Assembly (NCBI GenBank): GCA_017381365.1
Contig: JAFOCI010000087.1
Span: 1-49,353, forward strand
Length of the DNA stretch: 49,353 nucleotides
Direction of reading: 5' to 3'
Source: Treponema sp.
GTDB taxonomy: Bacteria > Spirochaetota > Spirochaetia > Treponematales > Treponemataceae
The notes beneath the pieces are model-generated. The model did no database searches. It had not been told where the DNA came from and saw only the letters and a list, made by a program, of their open reading frames with translations. This document shows, one piece after another, positions 43,072 to 49,353 of this stretch. Positions within the stretch are counted from its first letter, which is position 1. The number at the start of each line of letters is the position of its first letter. Position numbers and translations under genes: made by a program.

Positions 43072-44562
43072 TTATTCCTTGTTTATGAAAGTAACATTAT
43101 TTGTTTTGCACAAATATTCAACAACTTTTCTTCCTGCATAAACTGCGATAGGAAGTCCGCCTGGCATAGAAGAACGTTGGCTTGCAAAATAAAGACCATC
43201 AACAGTTTTAGCTTTTGGAGGGAAATTGAAAGTTAGCATTTTTGGTTCCCAAACGCTCATCCAGCTTCCTTCATAAGTATTACAAAAACGTTCATAGGTT
43301 AATGGTGTTGCAACATCTGTAATTTCAATATTCCCCTTAATTTCAGGCATAAAGTTTTCAAGAATTTTAATGAGAGAATCCATTATTTCCTGTTTTTTCT
43401 GTTTATACGAACCATCTTCTTTTGCTGCTTTCCAATAGCGATAGCTTGGACCAAGCAAAAGACAGGTAACGCTGGAACAACCTTCTGGTGCATAACCTTC
43501 GTACAAAGCGTAATTATTGATTCTGAGTTCTTTAAATTCCAATCCAGCAGCTTTAAAAGTTTCATTTAAAGGATAGATAATTCCTCTTGGATATTTGCTT
43601 AAATCTGCTTTTACACCGAATGCAAGGAACATATTTTGTTCAGAAATAACTTTCTTGCGCATTTGATTAATCCACTTTTCTTTCAGGGGCTGTTCAAATA
43701 AAGTGTCAATTGCTTTTCGTGTATCCTGAGTTACAATTACGGCATCTGCAGGAATGAATTCTCCGTTAGCAATTACACCTTTTGTTTTACCGTTTTCAAT
43801 AACGATTTTTTCTACTGTTTTGCGGTATTCAATTTTTCCACCAAGAGACTCAAATTTAGAGGCTATATTTTTAGCCATAACGAGAGAACCGCCTTTCGGA
43901 TATCCACAGTCACCACTTGCAAAAGATGCCAGTGTATAAATGAAGGAAAGTGCGTTATAACGTTCTCCAATCAAAGAGCGAAGAAGATGCTGCACATTTT
44001 TGTTTTTAAACATCTGAATATATTTTTCGTAAGGAGTGTTATTAAGTGGAATAATTCTTTTCATTACTGGCATCATTCCCATTAATTCCTTAAAATCCGG
44101 ATGTTTTGGTTCGTCAGATTTAAGCCCAGGAATATCGTCTATTACGATGTGAACTCCTAAAAAACTTTTTACATCCTTATAAAGACGATTAATGGCTTTT
44201 TTGTCTTCTGGTGCAACTCTAAGTAATTCTTCTTTGAATTTATCAATATCGCGATAAAGATTTATTTCCTGCCCGTTATCTAGTAAAGTGTAAATAGGAT
44301 CTTTATTATATATTGGATTATTTTCCTGAAGAGCGCCAACTTCCTTCCATACTTTATTAATAGAAAGTGTTTCAAGAGAGCCTGTGAGCCAGTGCATTCC
44401 GCCTTCAAAAAGATAACCTTTGCGGGTCCAGCTTGTGGAAAGACCGCCAGGGATAATATGATGTTCAAGAATTGTTACATTAAATCCTGATTTTTTTGCA
44501 TAAACGCCAGCAGTAAGACCAGAAATTCCGGCTCCAATTATAATTACATTATTTTCTTTCAT
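43072..44562 (-). CDS. CrtI-like FAD-dependent oxidoreductase
   Basis: The 496-residue protein has the N-terminal dinucleotide-binding motif VIIIGAGISGLTAGVYAKKS, the conserved EGGMHWLTGS region and a C-terminal FAD-contact segment (GLYFASQRSSMPGGLPIAVY) typical of phytoene-desaturase/carotenoid-isomerase-like proteins (CrtI/COG1233). The actual substrate is not evident: no carotenoid gene lies nearby. It is first in the operon with the membrane protein and the phosphatase. Confidence 0.85.
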   Translation of the reverse strand: MKENNVIIIGAGISGLTAGVYAKKSGFNVTILEHHIIPGGLSTSWTRKGYLFEGGMHWLTGSLETLSINKVWKEVGALQENNPIYNKDPIYTLLDNGQEINLYRDIDKFKEELLRVAPEDKKAINRLYKDVKSFLGVHIVIDDIPGLKSDEPKHPDFKELMGMMPVMKRIIPLNNTPYEKYIQMFKNKNVQHLLRSLIGERYNALSFIYTLASFASGDCGYPKGGSLVMAKNIASKFESLGGKIEYRKTVEKIVIENGKTKGVIANGEFIPADAVIVTQDTRKAIDTLFEQPLKEKWINQMRKKVISEQNMFLAFGVKADLSKYPRGIIYPLNETFKAAGLEFKELRINNYALYEGYAPEGCSSVTCLLLGPSYRYWKAAKEDGSYKQKKQEIMDSLIKILENFMPEIKGNIEITDVATPLTYERFCNTYEGSWMSVWEPKMLTFNFPPKAKTVDGLYFASQRSSMPGGLPIAVYAGRKVVEYLCKTNNVTFINKE

Positions 44563-44678
44563 ATATTTCTATTTTAACACATTTAAAAGTATTTCTAAAG
44601 AGTTATGTATTATTTGAAAGTAAATTTTATTTTTATAAAATAAAAAAAGATAATATCTATGTGATTATCACCTCTGAA

Positions 44679-44706
44679 TTGTTTACTTGTCTATCATTTA
44701 TATTTT
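44679..44706 (+). promoter_or_regulatory. Candidate promoter of the glycosyl-1-phosphate transferase gene
   Basis: TTGTTT (44679-44684) and TATTTT (44701-44706) are 16 bp apart. Transcription would start within a few bases of the ATG at 44716, and no Shine-Dalgarno sequence is present, so the mRNA may be nearly leaderless like that of dnaA. The 153-bp divergent gap also has a small hairpin GATAATATC-TATGT-GATTATC. Confidence 0.4.
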
Positions 44707-44715
44707 AGTTAGAAT

Positions 44716-45801
44716 ATGATTATGTTGTTGTCAGTAATTTTATTTACATTTATAGCTGCCATGCTTAGTACGATTATGGTACCAGGTATAATAAAACTAT
44801 GTAAGATATACAGTCTTTATGATTCCATAAATGCAAGGAAAATTCATTCTGGAAATATACCCAGATTAGGTGGAGTTGCAATATCATTTTCTTTTATCAT
44901 AATTACAGTACTCTTTTTCTTTTTAGATAAAAATCTTTCATTTTTCAATGCATTTCCATTGCTGGCTGCAGGAATGCTGATTTTTATATTTGGAATTCTT
45001 GATGACGTAGTTGAATTGCGAGCAATATTTAAATTACTTGTTCAACTAGTTGCCTGTGGAATTGTAGTTGCAGGTGGTTTCAGATTTCGTCAGATTTTTG
45101 GTCTTATAATTCCAGATACTTTAAGCAGTCTGATTACTTTTTGCTGGATTTTAGGTTTGATAAATGCGTATAACCTGATTGATGGACTTGATGGGTTATG
45201 CGGAATTTTGTCTGCTACAACTCTTTTTACTATGGGAATTATCATACACGGCTCTTATAAAGAAGGTGCAGCAATCTGTATGATTCTAGTTGGTTCAATA
45301 ATTGGATTTCTTGTATGGAACTGGCCAGCGCCAAATGCTAAAATTTTTATGGGCGACAATGGAAGTCAATTCCTTGGATTTATGATTGCAACGATTCCGT
45401 TATATGTATCAGGAGAAGAATTTGAATTCAACAAATTTTTGATGATGCTTGTGTTAGTTTCATTCCCTATGCTTGATACTATCGCTGCAATTTGGAGAAG
45501 AATTAGAGATCATAGATCTATTATGAGTCCAGATAGATGCCATCTGCATCACAAATTATTAAATTTAGGATTTGATAAACATCAGGCTCTTTATATGGTT
45601 CTTGGAATTCAGGATGTGATTTGCCTTATGGTCTGGCTTTCAACTTTATTTGATAAAGAAATAACTTTTATTATTCTTATTATAGCATATATTTTTGTGA
45701 TTGTTTTTTTTGTTGTCATTCATTTTACCAACAGAGCTGTTCTACGAAAAATTGCAAGTGAAAATGAACAGCGTAATAGCGGAGAAATTCCTAAGCTGTA
45801 G
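44716..45801 (+). CDS. WecA/TagO-like polyprenyl-phosphate sugar-1-phosphate transferase
   Basis: Family-4 enzymes of the MraY/WecA type move a sugar phosphate from UDP-sugar to undecaprenyl phosphate. The 361-residue protein has about ten helices and the family motifs IPRLGGVAISFSF, FGILDDVVELRAIFK (DD pair), NAYNLIDGLDGLCG, KIFMGDNGSQFLGF and a cytosolic CHLHHKLLNLGF (HxHH). These fit a WecA/TagO-type GlcNAc-1-phosphate transferase better than MraY. It would start a cell-envelope glycan, such as a glycolipid or lipoteichoic-like polymer. The nucleotide-sugar used is not certain. Confidence 0.88.
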   Translation: MIMLLSVILFTFIAAMLSTIMVPGIIKLCKIYSLYDSINARKIHSGNIPRLGGVAISFSFIIITVLFFFLDKNLSFFNAFPLLAAGMLIFIFGILDDVVELRAIFKLLVQLVACGIVVAGGFRFRQIFGLIIPDTLSSLITFCWILGLINAYNLIDGLDGLCGILSATTLFTMGIIIHGSYKEGAAICMILVGSIIGFLVWNWPAPNAKIFMGDNGSQFLGFMIATIPLYVSGEEFEFNKFLMMLVLVSFPMLDTIAAIWRRIRDHRSIMSPDRCHLHHKLLNLGFDKHQALYMVLGIQDVICLMVWLSTLFDKEITFIILIIAYIFVIVFFVVIHFTNRAVLRKIASENEQRNSGEIPKL

Positions 45802-45931
45802 TTGTGTAACTTTCTGAATTATTTGAATATTATGAATGATATCATACTGTTTTAGTTTTAAGATTTACGTTTAATAGTTTTTATCTTTTCTTCTATACAT
45901 AAAATCTACAAGTTATTAAAATGTAACTACT

Positions 45932-47782
45932 ATGGAAAACAGTAAAAGAACAGTTACTTGCGGCCAGCTTACAAAGGCTGACGTTGGCAAGAAAGTTGTA
46001 TTAAATGGTTGGGTAAGCCGCACTCGTGACTTGGGTGGACTTGTATTTATTCGTCTTCGTGACCGTTATGGAATTACACAGGTTATGGTTGGCGACAATG
46101 CTTCTGAAGAAGTTAAAAAAATTGCTTCCAGTCTTAAATCAGAATATTGTATTGCAGTAGAAGGCGTTGTTGCTGCCCGCGCTGAAAAAGATATCAACAA
46201 AGACATGGCAACTGGTGAAATCGAAGTTGAAGCAACAGATATTGAAATCTTTACAACTTCACAGGAATTACCATTTTCTATTGAAGAAGTTCGCCAGAAG
46301 GACGGAACAATCGTTCTTCCTAACGAAGATCTTCGCTTGAAGTACCGCTATCTGGATTTGCGCCGCGATCCAATGCAGCAGAACATTATTTTGAGAAGTC
46401 AGGTTACATTCGCAACTCGTGAATATTTGACTAGCAAGGGCTTTCTTGAAATTGAAACACCTACATTCATTAAATCTACTCCAGAAGGAGCTCGTGACTA
46501 CCTTGTTCCTAGCCGCGTTCACCCTGGAAAATTCTATTCTTTGCCACAGAGTCCGCAGCTTTACAAGCAGCTTTTGATGGTTTCTGGATTTGATAAGTAC
46601 TTCCAGATTGCCCGCTGCTACCGTGATGAAGACGCTCGTGGTGACCGTCAGCCTGAATTTACTCAGATTGATATGGAAATGAGCTTTACAAACCGCGAAG
46701 AAGTTCTTTCTACAACAGAAGGAATGATGGGCTACATCTTTAAGAAGACAATGAACTATGATTTGCCGGCACAATTTGACCGCATTTCATGGGAAGATGC
46801 TTTTGATTTCTACGGAAGCGATAAGCCGGATTTGCGCTTTGACATGAAGATGCAGGATGCTACATTCATGGCAGATTTGGCAGACTTTAACGCATTCAAG
46901 GCAGGAGCTGCAAATGCAGGACGTGATGTTCAGCGTCATAAGCGTTCTGGTCTTAAGGCTCTTGTTGTTAAAAACGTTGCAGACAAATACAGCCGCAAGC
47001 AGGTTGAAGCTTTGGAAGCTGTTGCAAAGACATACAAGGCAAAAGGTCTTGCATGGATGAAAGTGGTTTCGACAGGCTCAACCACCGACGCAGTTCAGTT
47101 TGAAGGTGGAATCTCAAAGTTCTATGCCGGAAAAGAAGCTGAAATTTGCGCAAAACTCGGGGCAGAAAAGAACGACCTTCTTTTGTTCGTTAGTGATGAA
47201 AACTGGCAGCTTGCTTGTACTGCTCTTGGTGCTGTTCGTAAGCAGCTTGGTAAGGATTTGAATCTTTACAATCCAAACGATGAATTCCACTTTGCATGGA
47301 TTATCGACTTCCCATATTTTGCATTCAACGAAGAAACTCAGGGCTGGGAAACAGAACACCACATGTTCACTTTGCCACAGAAACAGTACTGGGATACTTT
47401 GGAAAGTGACCCGGGTGCTGTAAAAGGCGACCTTTACGACCTTGTATTGAACGGCTACGAACTTGCTTCTGGTTCTATGCGTATCAACGACCCTGCATTG
47501 CAGCAGAGCATCTTTAAGATTGTAGGTTACAGCGAAGAACGCGCACAGAAAGCATTCGGCTTCCTTGTTCAGGCCTTCAAATTCGGTGCTCCACCACACG
47601 GAGGAATCGCACCAGGATTGGACCGCTTGATTATGTTAATGAGACATGAGGAATCAATTCACGAGGTAATTGCATTCCCTAAGAATAATCTGGCTGCTTC
47701 ACCTATGGATGAGTGCCCAAGTGCGGTTGATCAGAGCCAACTGGACGACTTGCACATTACTATTCATGATGCAGAGGCATAA
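45932..47782 (+). CDS. aspS: Aspartate-tRNA ligase
   Basis: AspRS charges tRNA-Asp. The 616-residue protein has the N-terminal anticodon-binding OB fold (VVLNGWVSRTRDLGGLVFIR), class-II motif 2 (CYRDEDARGDRQPEFTQID), the bacterial GAD insertion domain (about 290-420) and motif 3 (GGIAPGLDRLIMLM). In the GAD domain, residues 378-385 (VVSTGSTT) are encoded by an in-frame dispersed repeat and look like a short loop insertion. The class of discriminating or non-discriminating AspRS is not resolved. It lies 130 bp after the transferase gene; the gap shows no strong feature. Confidence 0.95.
   Translation: MENSKRTVTCGQLTKADVGKKVVLNGWVSRTRDLGGLVFIRLRDRYGITQVMVGDNASEEVKKIASSLKSEYCIAVEGVVAARAEKDINKDMATGEIEVEATDIEIFTTSQELPFSIEEVRQKDGTIVLPNEDLRLKYRYLDLRRDPMQQNIILRSQVTFATREYLTSKGFLEIETPTFIKSTPEGARDYLVPSRVHPGKFYSLPQSPQLYKQLLMVSGFDKYFQIARCYRDEDARGDRQPEFTQIDMEMSFTNREEVLSTTEGMMGYIFKKTMNYDLPAQFDRISWEDAFDFYGSDKPDLRFDMKMQDATFMADLADFNAFKAGAANAGRDVQRHKRSGLKALVVKNVADKYSRKQVEALEAVAKTYKAKGLAWMKVVSTGSTTDAVQFEGGISKFYAGKEAEICAKLGAEKNDLLLFVSDENWQLACTALGAVRKQLGKDLNLYNPNDEFHFAWIIDFPYFAFNEETQGWETEHHMFTLPQKQYWDTLESDPGAVKGDLYDLVLNGYELASGSMRINDPALQQSIFKIVGYSEERAQKAFGFLVQAFKFGAPPHGGIAPGLDRLIMLMRHEESIHEVIAFPKNNLAASPMDECPSAVDQSQLDDLHITIHDAEA
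47063..47085. repeat. In-frame dispersed repeat inside aspS
   Basis: GTGGTTTCGACAGGCTCAAC plus CAC is an exact family core within aspS, read as VVSTGSTT (residues 378-385). The opposite reading direction from the pheT copy gives a different peptide, yet both stay open. Confidence 0.9.
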
Positions 47783-47785
47783 GGT

Positions 47786-47874
47786 GCGAGTTTGCGGTTG
47801 TTGAGCGCTCCCTGAGCTCTGTCGAAGGGCTTGTCGAAACATAGCAAACTCGGTAAGCACGCGAAAGCGTGCGA
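47786..47874. repeat. Mosaic repeat after aspS
   Basis: GCGAGTTTGC at 47786 and GCAAACTCGG near 47844 are inverted ends enclosing a rearranged TTTCGACA-type core (CTGAGCTCTGTCGAAGGGCT). It is followed by GCACGC-GAAA-GCGTGC (47857-47872), a tetraloop hairpin. The last part is related to the 71-bp unit at 19822-20033. No gene in 47783-48073 apart from these repeats and the operator. Confidence 0.7.
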
Positions 47875-47911
47875 CATGAACTTCACATTAAAAGAATAAG
47901 AGATTAAACAT

Positions 47912-47966
47912 AAAGGGGGTGTCCCAAAAGTTTATTGACCGCATGAACTTTTTGGACAGCCCCTTT
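47912..47966. repeat. Minimal MITE-like element (about 55 bp)
   Basis: AAAGGGGGTGTCCCAAAAGT and CTTTTTGGACAGCCCCTTT form an almost perfect terminal inverted repeat around a 15-bp centre. It has the element ends without the TTTCGACA core, showing that the ends are the mobile or conserved unit. It can act as a terminator after aspS. Confidence 0.85.
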
Positions 47967-47977
47967 GTTGTTTCAAA

Positions 47978-48066
47978 GTAATATTACACTACAATTTATT
48001 GAAATTATTAAATACGTAGTGTAATATTACACTACAATTTATTTTAATCTAAATTATGTAGTGTAA
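47978..48066. promoter_or_regulatory. Operator array upstream of the toxin-antitoxin-like pair
   Basis: A 23-bp sequence beginning GTAATATTACACTACAATTT occurs identically at 47978-48000 and 48021-48043. Its second copy is the right part of a perfect 20-bp palindrome, GTAGTGTAATATTACACTAC (48016-48035). A further half-site GTAGTGT lies at 48059-48065. Several identical half-sites before a two-gene unit is the usual layout of autoregulated toxin-antitoxin operons. Confidence 0.75.
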
Positions 48067-48073
48067 GGGACTT

Positions 48074-48382
48074 ATGAAATCTGAATTAGTGCGTTCTGTT
48101 TTTGAGGACGAATTTGAACGGAACAAAAGACTTGTTTCTCGATATGAAAAGGAAATTGAACGGCTTCCGAAGGGGGCTGTATTCAAAAGAAAAATCGGAA
48201 ATCAAGAGTATTATTATTTGAATTATAGGGATGGAAAAAAAGTTGTTTCAAAATTTCTTGGTAATGTAGTCGATTATAATATTGAAGAACTGAAAGAAAC
48301 CTTGAATAAGAGGAAAGATCTTTCAAAGGTTATAAAAAAACTAAAGCTTGAACAAAAAGAAATCTTAAAGGAATTGAGATGA
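48074..48382 (+). CDS. Small antitoxin-like protein (DUF6788-like)
   Basis: The 102-residue protein has an N-terminal helix, a central beta segment (KGAVFKRKIGNQEYYYLNYR, then KVVSKFLG) and a charged C-terminal coiled coil (LSKVIKKLKLEQKEILKELR). This pattern recalls DUF6788-type small proteins that precede nucleotidyltransferase genes. AAGGGA lies 4 bp before the ATG. Its stop overlaps the next ATG (ATGA), so the pair is translationally coupled. An antitoxin role is inferred from order and operator. Confidence 0.65.
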   Translation: MKSELVRSVFEDEFERNKRLVSRYEKEIERLPKGAVFKRKIGNQEYYYLNYRDGKKVVSKFLGNVVDYNIEELKETLNKRKDLSKVIKKLKLEQKEILKELR

Positions 48383-49100
48383 GAAAAGAGCAGGAAGAAG
48401 TTTTTTGGCAGACGATAAGGCAATTCAAAAAAATTGGACTTTTACAGCATGTAATGATTATAGGTAGTTGGGCAGAATATTTTTATCCGTTGCTTTTTAA
48501 AACAGATTTTATTCCTAATATTCGAACTCGAGATGTTGATTTTTTTTATCGAAATATAAATATTCCAAAAGAAAAATCGATGTAATCCAAAATTTAAAAG
48601 AAATCGGATATTTATATGATAAAGTTGATGGTATATCCAGTTTCTATAAAGAAGATTTGCTTGAACTGGAGTTCCTAACTCGCGTTTTAGGTGCTGGAAC
48701 TGAAGGAAAAATTGATATCAAACCGTTAGGAATAACTTTAGAAGGATTGAGAGTTATAAATATTCTTTCCAATTTTCCAAGAGATATTACTGTAACTGGG
48801 CTAGATGGGAATGAATATGATATTATCGTCCCAGAGCCTGCCGTTTATGTAATTCAGAAAATTCTTACAAATCCTATTCGTGAACCGATGGAAAAGAAAC
48901 AGAAGGATATAATAGCTGTAAAAGAAATTCTTTTTCATATAGAGCAATCTTCAGAACATAAATCAATGCTAAAAGGAGTTTATAAAACATTGACAGAAAA
49001 GCAAAAGAAAATTTTGAAACAGGTTTGTGAAGAAAACGGGATTGTTTTGAGTCAATTGGATGATTCGCATATCAATTGTTATGATGAGGAGAAAGAATAG
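48379..49100 (+). pseudogene. Nucleotidyltransferase-like gene, probable toxin, with a frameshift
   Basis: The first frame (48379-48585) encodes VMIIGSWAEYFY and TRDVDFFYRNI, the GS...DxD nucleotidyltransferase core, and then stops. Shifting by -1 at the A5 tract (48572-48576) restores a frame that reads IDVIQNLKEIGYLYDKVDGI and continues through 49100 with LELEFLTRVLGAGTEGK. One extra A gives an intact protein of about 240 residues. So the gene is either broken, a sequencing error, phase-variable at the homopolymer, or translated by -1 slippage. The product resembles AbiEii/GSU-type toxin nucleotidyltransferases. It overlaps the antitoxin-like gene by 4 bp. Confidence 0.7.
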
Positions 49101-49235
49101 GCGACAATAGCTTGCGGCTAGACGTATGAGTGTAGTTTAAAACGCGTGAGGCAAAAAAATGGATGTTCTAAAGTTTGAAGAGACCCTTAGCCTTATAGGC
49201 TAAGAGCAAACCACCCGTTTGACGGGTGGTTGTGA
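49101..49235 (+). mobile_element. Probable IS200/IS605 right-end remnant with omega-RNA-like sequence
   Basis: Directly after the nucleotidyltransferase gene, GCGACAATAGCTTGCGGC reads TIACG, the TnpB C-terminal motif that overlaps the omega-RNA. About 75 bp further are two stem-loops: TTAGCC-TTAT-AGGCTAA and ACCACCCGTTTGACGGGTGG, the latter like the subterminal hairpin at IS605 right ends. No tnpA or intact tnpB is present. The call rests on motif and hairpin memory, not a search. Confidence 0.4.
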
Positions 49236-49248
49236 CAGGGCAAACGCA

Positions 49249-49353
49249 TTATAGATTCTGCAAAGCGTAAAGCAGACATTTTTCGTTTTTTGAACAGAGT
49301 GTCTGTTTGTTGCCTATTGTAAGATTCTTCTTTTTTGTAGTGATAGGCAAATC
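49249..49353 (-). CDS. Partial ORF at the window edge
   Basis: A minus-strand frame is open from the window end to a TAA at 49249-49251 and encodes 34 residues, ending CLLYALQNL. It runs beyond the window, so the N-terminus is unseen and the family is not recognised. The 15-bp gap to the hairpin at about 49211-49232, which would follow it, could act as its terminator. Confidence 0.3.
   Translation of the reverse strand, partial: DLPITTKKKNLTIGNKQTLCSKNEKCLLYALQNL

Noticed and set aside
46268..46774. Antisense ORF of 168 aa over aspS
   Set aside because: Overlaps highly conserved AspRS motifs on the other strand; composition is not protein-like.
49161..49205. 14-residue mini-ORF MDVLKFEETLSLIG
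   Set aside because: No ribosome-binding site and it overlaps the hairpins of the presumed IS remnant.
1..49353. tRNA or rRNA genes
   Set aside because: No cloverleaf with GTTC-type T-loop or rRNA stretch was noticed in any gap; a covariance search was not possible.

Overview
The window looks like the replication-origin end of the chromosome of a low-GC, Treponema-like spirochaete. The evidence is strongly AT-rich DNA, an archaeal-type PheT, a bacterial XPB helicase with its partner protein, a cyclophilin-FKBP fusion lipoprotein, relaxed lipoboxes, several probable outer-membrane barrel proteins, and DciA beside recF. The genus is inferred from gene content; no database search was possible.

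Region 1 (1-12.9 kb) is the origin block. It opens with a perfect 142-bp palindrome carrying two parS-like sites and two consensus DnaA boxes. gyrA and gyrB follow on the minus strand, diverging from dnaA, dnaN, recF, dciA, rpmH, rnpA, yidD, yidC and khpB (jag) on the plus strand. The dnaA promoter places its start point almost on the ATG, so the mRNA is probably leaderless. The dnaA-dnaN gap is the conventional oriC candidate.

Region 2 (12.9-22.4 kb) is a mixed metabolic and envelope block: a secreted protein of unknown function, the cyclophilin-FKBP lipoprotein, two exported proteins, a TetR regulator, argA, queH, and pheT fused to a C-terminal EMAPII-like tRNA-binding domain.

Region 3 (22.4-31.6 kb) is an efflux block. 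A MarR-tolC-adaptor-RND operon ends in a small PII-like gene that overlaps the pump gene by 4 bp; the pump has an unusual cytosolic tail of about 146 residues. A MATE exporter follows, framed by two nearly identical inverted repeat elements.

Region 4 (31.6-45.8 kb) holds XPB and its partner on the minus strand; a plus-strand envelope operon (NlpC/P60 enzyme with a barrel-like tail, lipoprotein, SlyX, zinc metalloprotease with a barrel-like tail); then an M18 aminopeptidase, a HAD phosphatase, a membrane protein, a CrtI-like oxidoreductase and a WecA/MraY-like glycosyl-1-phosphate transferase.

Region 5 (45.9-49.35 kb) holds aspS, repeat debris, a two-gene toxin-antitoxin-like locus with a striking palindromic operator array and a frameshifted nucleotidyltransferase gene, and an apparent IS200/IS605 (tnpB/omega-RNA) right-end remnant.

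Repeats are the main unusual feature. One family contains the core TTTCGACA(A/G)GCTCAACCACC, often inside MITE-like elements ending in GGGG(C/T)TGTCC. It sits in many gaps and also in frame inside pheT and aspS. A second, roughly 20-bp AT-rich palindrome (AAAATAACGTTGTTATTTT) adds KNNNVIL-type peptides to QueH and the XPB partner protein.
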